In this document: one piece after another, positions 1 through 7,632 of the stretch
How the letters are laid out: every line of letters begins with the position of its first letter
Position numbering within the stretch: the first letter of the stretch is position 1
Source: Podaxis mareebaensis
Lineage: Eukaryota; Basidiomycota; Agaricomycetes; Agaricales; Agaricaceae
Length of the DNA: 24,441 nt
NCBI GenBank assembly: GCA_018524725.1
Contig: JAEUWP010000604.1
Span: 1-24,441 of the forward strand
Direction of reading: 5' to 3'
Made by a program: the position numbers and the translations under genes
Notes under the pieces: generated by a model
The model's input: only the letters and a program-made list of their open reading frames with translations
Database searches by the model: none
What the model was told of the DNA's origin: nothing

Positions 1-9
1 ATTCTAGCT

Positions 10-82
10 GTAAAACTTGATTGTATTATAATCTAAGTACCACTTTCATGACTGAAAACAGTTTAGGCTGTAACACCAGCAG
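10..82 (+). other. Possible intron before the BTB-like exon
   Basis: A GTAAAA at 10-15 and the CAGCAG acceptor ending at 82 would give a 73-nt intron, in the normal size range for mushrooms. GTACCA at 37 is an alternative donor. The acceptor is supported by the open frame that begins right after it; the donor is a guess because the upstream exon is barely in the window. Confidence 0.3.
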
Positions 83-550
83 TTGGAGTTGGCAAAGAGA
101 TACAAGGTCAAGGAGTGGGTCAGTCCAGCCATGTGCTCATTGATCCTTTCCCCTGTTTTCTTGCTCAAGGCCAATGACATTAACCAGATGACTGACAAAG
201 TATTCATTGTTATTGTGAAAGCTCGAGATGCACTACTGCACAAGAGAGCCTTACAAACTCTCAAGCCACCCAAAATCTCCATCCTTCCACCATGTGATCA
301 CCACATCAACTGTGTGACCCAATGGTCAAAGGTTTGGTGGGAAGATGTGGCCAGACAACTACTCAATCCATCCAAACCTGTGACTGTGGGAGAGGAGATG
401 GGTTGCATACAGTCCACACAGTTTGTGGGCATGTCACAAATTTGCAAAGACCACATGGTTCAGGAGATGATGAGGGATGATTACTTTGGCATGGGGAGGA
501 AGATCATTCAGGCAGCAGAGAATGGAGTTTACAAGTTATACAAGTTGTAG
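83..550 (+). CDS. Terminal exon of a BTB/POZ-like agaric protein (partial)
   Basis: Open for 155 codons and ending in TAG. No ATG begins it: the frame opens directly after an AG at 81-82 preceded by a pyrimidine-poor, branch-like stretch, so this is best read as a last exon whose upstream exons lie outside the window. The start ELAKRYKVKEW resembles the helix after the BTB fold in mushroom BTB-like proteins. It is followed by a C-x2-H-x3-C cluster (CDHHINC, then a Trp-rich segment) and a conserved-looking tail (VGEEMG, FVGMSQICKD). Family membership is from memory of such proteins in Agaricomycetes; no BTB core is visible here. No internal stop is present, unlike the genes downstream, so it may still be functional. 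The role is unknown; BTB proteins are usually protein-interaction adaptors. Confidence 0.5.
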   Translation: MELAKRYKVKEWVSPAMCSLILSPVFLLKANDINQMTDKVFIVIVKARDALLHKRALQTLKPPKISILPPCDHHINCVTQWSKVWWEDVARQLLNPSKPVTVGEEMGCIQSTQFVGMSQICKDHMVQEMMRDDYFGMGRKIIQAAENGVYKLYKL

Positions 551-811
551 TAGGTATATACACAAGCTCAACGGACTACATAGAGTGACAACAATACAGT
601 TTCAGTCTAGTTTCAGTAATATGGCACCATCTACTCATGAGAATCCCTCTAATGGTCACTCTCATTGATGGCAAAATGTTCAGGAACTGTTGAAGATGCG
701 TATTCTTGCAAGGATGTTGAACATTGTTGCAAGCCAGAAAGCAGGTAGTGGGAAAAACTCGTTGTGTCAGCAGTGCATGGTTGGGTCCAATGATGACACA
801 GAAAAAAAGCA
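551..811 (+). other. Spacer without a convincing gene
   Basis: Short open frames overlap here in two directions but none shows a recognisable motif. The stretch may be the 3' flank of the BTB-like gene and the decayed 5' part of the following gene. Confidence 0.4.
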
Positions 812-2193
812 TTGTTGAAGGCAAGGGTGGGAGGAAAGATGAAGCTCTGGAACTATCCAGTAGCTAGGATTGTTAAGACATCTTGGGACTGCCCAATGAC
901 AGTGGATTGGCCCTCAGATTCATCGGTTTGTGGTGATGGCAATGAGAAAGAAACCTCAAATGTAACAACCAAACAATGGTGGGTTATCAATGATGTGATC
1001 AAACATCAGGACTTTGCCAAGATGGCTCAGCAACATCCTTGATGGATGGATCCTGCAGTGCCCAACTCCTTTTCCTCTTTGACCTCTTACCTCAAGACAC
1101 TATGGCTGAGTTGGCACCTACTCCTCTAATGTAAGTGCCCATATTTTCAACATCATTAATGATTTCCTAATATTTTCTTAATAGAGTTAGATTATCAACA
1201 CTCCTGTTGCTTTCTACTGGGCAGTCCCAGAGAAACACATTATCTGAGGGTATGGGGTAGTCCCTGATCCTCTTCTTCCAACCTCCCAGTCTGTGAATCC
1301 TGTGAATCAATATGCTCCCAATGAAAGGCCACTGTTGGTTCATCAATGGCAATATGTACTACTCACCCAATTGTGATAGGCAACCTACAATGCTGCCTCC
1401 AGATGAAGAAACTGTGAGGTTTATACCAGGGGTTTCAAGGGCCAAAAACTTTGAAAGGCCATGTTGGTGGAAGAAGGAAACAGAGTGGTTGGGCTTTGTT
1501 CCAAGTTGCCCTGTTCCTTACAGTGGTGTTTGGTTTGAGTATTTGGCCAATTTACCCAGGTGGATTCATCACATACAGGATGGAGGCTATGTGCTACCAG
1601 GATTGATAGGTACCCAGTGGTTGGCAATTGATAAATTGATATATGAAGTTACAGAGGTCCTCAGAAAGAGAAATAAATTAGAGTATATATGCCCATTCCT
1701 TCCTCACTGGTGGAACTACTGGGCAAGTCATTCAATGCAAGAAATTGCCATAGACCATATAGAGGCTGGGAGAGATTGGTTTGCCATCTGGATTGGGCTG
1801 CTATTTTGGATGATGAGGAAAGTACCAGAAGACAAGGACTTCATTGAAGGGTTGTCACCCCCAAATTGGTTCAAGCAAATCATCCAGGAGAAGAATGATC
1901 AGGCAACTCTTGATAGCATCTGAATAGCCCCTCTACTCCAGAAGTTCTGGAACATCAACCACATGGGCCTCTGGCTCCACCACCCAAATGATGAGCTGTT
2001 CCAACCTCATGCTCTGTGGTTTGTGGAGCAGGGTGTACTGGTGTGGTATCATTGGGGCAACTGAGAGAAGGCAAGCAGTCGATGAAGCAATTTTTATTTA
2101 GTTGGTCTGACAAACAAAGAGTACCAAGTTGCAACCACATGGGTTGGTCCATCACTTGCATACTCTAAATCCATGACCGCCATCCCTGTGCTA
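812..2193 (+). pseudogene. 5' part of a degraded agaric multi-exon gene of unknown function
   Basis: Readable blocks belong to a long hypothetical family that I recognise from mushroom genomes; it has no assigned function. The first block (812-1042) holds DWPSD and a Trp-rich WWVINDV. After a TGA the same frame continues WMDPAVPNSFSSLTSYLK to about 1130. After a likely intron, the block INTPVAFYWAVP occurs in another frame. The largest block, 1312-1920, contains FIPGVSRAKNF, WWKKETEWLGFVPSCPVPYSGVWFEYLA and RDWFAIWIGLLFWMMRKVPED. It stops at a TGA (1921-1923), after which the family-like sequence resumes in frame (LQKFWNINHMGLWLHH, VLVWYHWG) to the next TGA. Two or more frameshifts and CGA-to-TGA type stops make it a pseudogene. 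The foldback element follows immediately at 2194, and the 3' half of the gene resumes beyond it. Confidence 0.55.
1131..1184 (+). other. Likely spliceosomal intron (54 nt)
   Basis: GTAAGT donor at 1131, a CTAAT branch-like site at about 1167, and TAG acceptor ending at 1184. The 54-nt length equals that of the better supported intron near the 3' end of the same gene. The block beginning INTPVAFYWAVP follows shortly after the acceptor. Confidence 0.5.
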
Positions 2194-2629
2194 TGGCACA
2201 CCAATGTTGACAAAAATAAAAGCCCCCATGTGAAACATCTTTTGTGCACAAAAATCAGTTTCTATACTAAATAGATATATTTTACTGTAGTTTTGGCTTA
2301 TTGATGAGTATTATATTCTGTGCATGAAAAAAATCTGCACATGGGAATTGAAGGTGTGCATGCAAAAAAAAAAGACCACACACAGAAATTGGATTTGTGC
2401 ATGCAGAAACTAGACTTGCATGTGCAGAAAAAAATGTACTGGAAACCAGCTCTGTGTGTAAAGTTGAGGGCCCTTGTCAGTACAAATCTTGAAGGTATAC
2501 ATCAATTGTTGTGTCAGGATCTGATATGGATATGTCAGGAATGACACATTGGATTTCATATTCCCACAACCTTCCCCAGGACAAGACTGCTCAATAATGA
2601 GCACAAATATCTGAGCTGCACCCATAGAT
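2194..2629 (+). repeat. Left inverted-repeat arm of foldback copy 1
   Basis: Pairs with 2678-3117. Includes the AT-rich block around 2255-2315 (TACTAAATAGATATATTTTA) mirrored at about 3003-3053, and the segment GAGGGCCCTTGTCAGTACAA near 2466-2486, mirrored at about 2829-2849. Confidence 0.8.
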
Positions 2630-2677
2630 CAGATGTTCATGCTATTCCCAGCATGAGTAGACACTATACACTCCAAA

Positions 2678-3117
2678 ATCTATGGGTACAGCTCGGATAT
2701 TTGTACTCATTTTTGAGCACAGTCCTGGGGAAGGTCATAGGAATATGAAGTCCAATAGCATCATTCCTGACATATCCATATCAGGATGACAATCCTGACA
2801 CAACAATTAAGGTATGTCTCCAAGATTTGTACTGACAAGGGCCCTCAATTTTATATGCAGAACCAATTTCTGGTGCTTTTTTTTTGCATGTGCAAATCTG
2901 GTTTCTGTGCACACAAATTCAATTTCCATGCAGGACCTTTTTTGTTTGTGTGCACACCTTCAATTCCTGTGCACAGATTTTTTTCATGCATGGAATATAA
3001 TACTCATCAATAAGCCAAAACTACAATAAAATATATCTATTTAGTATAGAAACTGATTTTTGCATGCAAAAGATGTTTTGCATGGGGGCTTTTATTTTTG
3101 TCCATGTTGCTACACTA
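2678..3117 (-). repeat. Right inverted-repeat arm of foldback copy 1
   Basis: Reverse complement of the left arm with scattered substitutions and small indels. It ends in CTACACTA followed by the flanking TA. Confidence 0.8.
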
Positions 3118-5110
3118 TACTGTGCATCAGTCTGCAGGTATTACCAACTGTGGTGAAAGCCCAATCAATGATTCATTCTCTCTGATGAGCCTGACTATGA
3201 ACTGGCCAGCTCTGAGTCCAACCATGAGTTCATTCACTCCCCAAAGCCCTCTGCCCAGTGTAGACCCAGTGAATGATGTCAATGCTCCTCACACCACTCC
3301 ACTATCAGGAAAGTGGGTTAGTGTGTATATGCTACCATTTAAGTCTGGGCATTTTGTCTGGCAGCCCTTTTTTGAGAAACAGAAGTGAGTGCATGAGCAT
3401 AGGTATGCACAGGAGATGCCAGTTGAATGGCAAAGAAGAGAGGCTTGGGAGAAGAATCCACCTATGGTAAGTACCCCTGTCTATGTGTGGGATTGGACAT
3501 TTGAGGGCAAGTTCATGTGGAAGGTGGTGCTCAAAGAAGAGAGGCTAGACACTCTGAATGAGTATGGTGTGCACCAGAAGTGCTATGATCCCTACTATAA
3601 TGAGTGGGATTGTTGCTTTGATTTTGGCCCAGATGACAATGACTCTGACTCCAAGATCAAATACCTTGAGTTATCAGAACCAACTACCCAGACTGCAGAA
3701 AAGGCAGGTCCTGATGTGGAGCCACATCCTGAAGTTGAGACTGACATCCTACTGTCACAGAAAATTGGAAAGGAATCAAATACAGGTGAGTCCACAAACA
3801 TCAGCCCCCCTCCCCAAACAACAGCAAAACTTACTGCAATTAAAGCAGAAGTTGGACTGCACCTCAATACCATGATTAATGAGGGTATGCTCCTGTCTAC
3901 CCCCACTCAACAGTGTGAAGACTCTAATGGGGGGCAAGTACAATTTGAAGTGCTGCAGATACTTTCAAAGCACTTTGGTTTTGTTCCTCCTGTTCCATTA
4001 CCATCATCCTTCACCAAACCCACCTCTGAGTTGGACTTCAAGTCCCTGCTTTTGGCCCTTGGAATGCATGGCATCAAATCATCTAATGTATTCTTCAAGA
4101 CACCTATTGGTCAGCAGTGTGTGGTCTTCCTCAGGTTGTTCACCAGAAGGTCAGAGAAGCCTGAGTCAGACTTGTGGGACCTCTCCCTGGACAACAGGCA
4201 CATACTGTGTTATTCCATGTGTCTCAACTCAATCAGGATCATCAAGAATGAGGCAGAAAAACTCTATATGTTCAACTTTGAGAACCAAAGCACTGTTCTG
4301 TGGAGGTTGGCAGTCCCATCCATGGCAGCTGCACTGTATGTTTGTCATCTTCCTGAAGACATGTCTGAGGAAGAATTGGCTTGGGACCTCATACAGAACG
4401 GCATCTGCTTCCACACCCTTCAATATTGTGACACTCTCTGTATAGCACCACTAGAGAAGCCTGCTGCAACAATGGTTCCCATGAGGCTCTCTAGTCACAT
4501 TTTTGACAAGAAGGACTATGAGTTTTATGAGAAGCAATGTCAGTTGCTCTTCTCCCTTCGATGTTCTTGTGCTGCTCTGCTGAGAGGGGGATACATATGG
4601 CACATTGCTTCTCAATACCTCAGTTTTGCAAAAGGGATCTGGGGTCCCTGGGGAATTCATGGCAATGCAAATGAGATCTTCACAGTGCAGGACAGCAATG
4701 GGATTGAGTATATTGATAATAATTTGATGAACAATGAGTTGGAGGTATTATGTGGGGTGTACAGAATGTTCACAGGTAATTAACACAAGATGTACAAAGA
4801 TGTGAGATCCTAACATGTATACTGGGCAGGCAATGGCAAGGAGATCACCATAATGTCATGGTATCCACTGGCATGGACATTTGAAGGCAGCAGTGAAGAC
4901 TTTGGCCAATGGACACCCTGCAATGAACATGAGTGGAAAAGGCACAATGATATAATTTTGAATGAAAGCTCTGATGTCAAGCTCTGCTCTCCCATTGGTG
5001 TGACAAAGTGGCATGATAGGGTTTGCAGTTTCAAAGACAGCAGGAAGGCAAAGAAAACATTGGAAGATTTTTCGAGGAAGTACCTGGAAGATGACATCAG
5101 CCATGCTTGA
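3118..5110 (+). pseudogene. 3' part of the degraded agaric multi-exon gene
   Basis: Continues the family interrupted at 2193. A frame open from 3098 (the first bases belong to the foldback arm) runs to a TGA at 3386-3388, resumes in the same frame and stays open to the intron at 4776. After splicing it continues to TGA at 5108-5110. Recognisable blocks are VYVWDWTFEGK, CYDPYYNEWDCCFDFG followed by an acidic stretch, a Pro/Thr-rich linker, LSKHFGFVPPVPLP, a long middle block with SAA/ALYVCHLPEDMSEEELAWDL and CAALLRGGYIWHIA, and a tail MSWYPLAWTFEGSSEDFGQW. The blocks match an agaric lineage-specific family in my memory; function is unknown and no catalytic motif is visible. Except for the single TGA (expected Arg) this half is well preserved, about 640 codons. 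Joining 2193 to 3118 by removing the element and one TA does not restore a single frame, so a further indel exists. Confidence 0.6.
4776..4829 (+). other. Spliceosomal intron (54 nt)
   Basis: GTAATT donor at 4776, branch-like CTAAC at about 4810-4814, and GGGCAG acceptor ending at 4829. Splicing joins ...RMFTG to NGKEITIMSWYPLAW in frame and avoids the TAA at 4781-4783. The frame join and the family-like sequence on both sides make this the best supported intron in the window. Confidence 0.8.
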
Positions 5111-5408
5111 CAAAGTATCAAATGTTGAACCAGTGTGGATCCTCTTGTTCACCTTCTAAATATATTTGCTAATTGATGCTTACACATATAATTGCAGCTT
5201 TTCCAATGCCTGACAACCTCCACCATCACATTGGGACATCCTTGAAGCACACTGGTCATGTAGGATATGCTTTGCTGTTTAATAACTACAAACAAATCTT
5301 GAGCTTAAGCACACTATGATATTTTTTTTGCCCATGAATATGATATGGAGTTGACATACTCTCCCTAGGTTTTGCCATGATGATGGAATTGGGTTCCCTG
5401 GGTGGCTG
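5111..5408 (+). other. Spacer, no recognised gene
   Basis: Contains an intron-like stretch ending in ATAATTGCAG at about 5197 and a T9 run near 5322, but no coding block that I can assign. It may hold decayed upstream exons of the HECT fragment. Confidence 0.3.
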
Positions 5409-6062
5409 CAATGACAGAAGGCTAGAAAATCTTGGAAGCACACCCTAGGGTCAGCAGTCAAAGTGTTCGAACTACACAACTCATCATCACTGATCTTAGA
5501 GGTTGAATATTTCAAAGAGCCTGGTACTGGGTTTGGGCCAACTCTCAAGTTCTATTCATTGGTACCCAAGGAGTTTGTATGCAAGGACTTGAATATTTGG
5601 TGAGATGTGGATACAGCTGGAACTGGCATCTGCATCAGCCACCCTACTGGCCTATACCCAGTGATGCTTCACCCTGAAAACCCCAGTACTGATAGTGGAC
5701 TGTAAGCTTCAAGTTACACTTTAGGAAGTATTGATACTGACACTAGGGCCAGGGAACAAACACACAACCTGTGCATCATTGGTAAATTTGTTGTGAAGGC
5801 CATGCTTGACCTTTGTATCATTGACCTGTCATTCAATAAAAGTGATCCCAAACTACCAAAAATCCCAGGTCATCACTGTGATGGGGTGCAGACACTTGAA
5901 TATCCCTGCAGATCCAGAGTTGATTCAGATCCACCTGCTAGCCTTGCTCTGCCATGCTACCTACCCGATATCTCCTACAGAACCCTTCCAGTCACCAACA
6001 AGCACTTTGTGATGGACCAGTGCCTCCAGCTGTGGATGTCCATCTATCTTCTCTCAAGGTAA
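5409..6062 (+). pseudogene. HECT E3 ubiquitin ligase fragment, UFD4/TRIP12 type
   Basis: One reading frame runs from about 5409 to the TAA at 6060 with only two internal stops (TGA near 5601, where Arg is expected, and TAA near 5702). The order KARKSWKHTLGSAVKVFEL, LEVEYFKEPGTGFGPTLKFYSL, DLNIW-DVDTAG, ISHPTGLYPVMLHPEN and IGKFVVKAMLDLCIIDLSFNK follows the N-lobe of the HECT domain of UFD4/TRIP12-class ligases (family motif 'EYF.E.GTGLGPTLEFY' and 'AKAMLD.RIIDLSFN'). In that family the HECT domain accepts ubiquitin on a C-lobe cysteine and passes it to substrate. No C-lobe and no catalytic Cys block is present here, and the sequence after SFNK drifts between frames (DPELI...LLALL appears in another frame). 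It is therefore a dead partial copy, possibly from gene duplication or transposon capture. Confidence 0.7.
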
Positions 6063-6781
6063 GGATGGGGCTGTCAATGCCCACTATTGCCTTTTGTCCC
6101 TGTTCTGCTCATGGCTAAAGTCCTTTCTATCCTAATCATCAAAATCACTGTCCATGCATCCCACATCTGTCATCTGGACTCATCAAACCCTGACCCAATC
6201 CTTGTCTTGTTTATGGCACTCATGATTGCCATCACAGATCAAACCATTTATGGTTAATTACATACCTAATTTGGATGGCTATGACAATGCCTCAAGCTAT
6301 GGGATCACCATATGATCAGTGGGTGCAGGTTGTAGGTGCTCAATGTACCAGACTGTTGCACAAGCAGTAGGAGATAGGTCATAAGTATAAACATAACAAC
6401 ATACCCACACAAAGGAGCACATTGACCTGGACAATGCCTTTGATGGAAAATGTTTTCAGATCCTTATGGGATCACATGGGATGGATCTATGTTTGTTCAA
6501 GTTATCTGGTTACACTATGTAATGAGGAGTTGGTGGGAGACACCCATGAATGCAAGCATCTGATTAAAACTTATAAGCATATTGGTTTTTGGTGGTTCAC
6601 CAGGGCATAGAGGGGCTTATTACATCTAGGTAAGTGACCTGCTATGGTGGTATATGTTGGTGGTTGCATTGTCTGGTGAGTGTTGCATGTATCTGTTTAG
6701 CTTTCAATGTGATCAATAAATGTCCAGATTGGGTCTTTGCTGCCTCACTCATCCTTAACTGCTCACTGAACCACATCAACT
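6063..6781 (+). other. About 700 bp without a recognisable gene
   Basis: Low CpG and frequent TG/CA like its surroundings. Short frames on the plus strand are interrupted by several stops, and none shows a motif that I can place. Probably decayed coding or repeat sequence. Confidence 0.4.
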
Positions 6782-7199
6782 ATGTTTCCATTGAAGTTCC
6801 TCAGAAATCAGACACATATTGTGTTATATCTGGATGGAATCAGGAGGAAGAAGGTAATGGTCAGCTACAACAGGCATATCCATGCAGCCCTACACAGTGT
6901 TTGGCCCCAACTTGTTAGGGACTTGGGAGCTCAGGGAGTTGAGGGGCCCATTGCTGGAGTAATAGTGTAGGTATTTTTTTTTACTTATCACAACATTGTC
7001 ACTGATGATATTGCACAGAAATTTGAATCACTCCTCGAAATCTGATTCTCAGCCACACTCTACTATCAGGGTTTTTGACCAGTTCAACAACAACATCACA
7101 ACTGTCTATGTGCCGATGCCTGCTCATTGTATGAACATTCCATTCTATGGCTGTAATCACTCTCACAATGGAAAGGACTTCAGGCAGGAATATGAATGA
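6782..7199 (+). pseudogene. Possible two-exon gene remnant, family unknown
   Basis: A frame opening near 6782 reads GIRRKKVMVSYNRHIHAALHSVWPQL and then GAQGVEGPIAGVIV before an intron-like stretch (GTAGGT or GTATTT near 6967-6973, T-rich, acceptor GCACAG at about 7018). A second frame, 7019-7199, reads HSTIRVFDQFNNN, VYVPMPAHCMNIPFYGCNHSHNGKDF. The amino-acid composition looks like real protein rather than noise, but I do not recognise the family and the two parts may not belong together. Confidence 0.25.
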
Positions 7200-7244
7200 T
7201 ATGTGAAAGTGTGGGTTGTACTAAAATGATTAAATGTATTTCTT

Positions 7245-7630
7245 TGGTGCACAAAAAAGAGAGACACATGTTTTCTTGTCAATGACATATATTCATGCAG
7301 GATATGTGAGTTTACAGGCAGAACTTATTTTTGCACACAAACAGGGCTTATTCTGCACACAAACAGGGCTTATTCCATGTGCAAAAGATATTTTATTCTG
7401 CATGCAAAAAGACAACTTATTCTGCATGCAAAAAGATGACTGATTCCATGTGCAAAAGATGACTGATTCTGTGTGCACAAAACAGGATTTATTCTGCATG
7501 CTACTGCCTGACATTTCAAAACAAATACTATATACATTAGTTATGAGACATGATATGTACATGGCTAATCTGTGCACACAATGATACCTGCCATGTGGGG
7601 CTTTTTATTTTTGTCCATGTTGGTGCACCA
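7245..7630. mobile_element. Second element of the foldback family (copy 2, divergent)
   Basis: The right end, 7590-7630, reads CTTTTTATTTTTGTCCATG then TTGGTGCACCA. Its reverse complement matches the termini of the copy at 2194-3117 (TGG, GCACCAA, GGACAAAAATAAAA). It is followed by TA at 7631-7632, the same target preference. The left end is uncertain: TTGGTGCACAAAAAAGAG near 7245 could be a shortened terminus. The interior is unlike copy 1 except for its GCATGC/GTGCAC-rich character and holds a tandem repeat (7320-7503). No coding capacity is seen. It directly abuts the first readable pol codon of the Ty3/gypsy element. Confidence 0.55.
7320..7503 (+). repeat. About eight degenerate 22-24 bp tandem repeats
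   Basis: Units have the plan TTATTC + a six-base TG/CA block + CAAAA + a short spacer, for example TTATTCTGCATGCAAAAAGA twice in a row near 7392-7438. Variants of the middle block are TGCATG, TGCACA, CCATGTG and TGTGTG. These are all what a CGCGCG core would give after C-to-T change on either strand. Confidence 0.7.
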
Positions 7631-7632
7631 TA

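Larger units (their letters stand above)
2194..3117. mobile_element. 924-bp foldback element (copy 1), TA target duplication
   Basis: The element is nearly all inverted repeat: the left arm 2194-2629 pairs with the right arm 2678-3117 across a 48-nt loop (2630-2677). The outer ends read TGGCACACCAATG on the left and, on the reverse complement of the right, TAGTGTAGCAACATG. Both then run into GACAAAAATAAAAGCCCC and continue with indels to the loop. TA dinucleotides flank both ends (2192-2193 and 3118-3119). No transposase frame is present, so this is a non-autonomous element. A TA duplication suggests Tc1/mariner-type mobilisation, but the terminal sequence alone does not assign a superfamily. 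It sits between the two halves of the broken agaric gene. Arm differences are largely TG versus CA, showing CpG decay after insertion. Confidence 0.8.

Noticed and set aside
2320..3029. Several ORFs of 70-75 codons in both directions
   Set aside because: They lie wholly in the inverted-repeat arms and mirror each other. Their Cys/His-rich look comes from GCATGC-type repeats, not from a protein family.
7320..7503. CRISPR-like repeated units
   Set aside because: The units are contiguous and degenerate with no unique spacers of constant length, the setting is eukaryotic, and there are no cas genes. It is a decayed tandem repeat inside a small mobile element.
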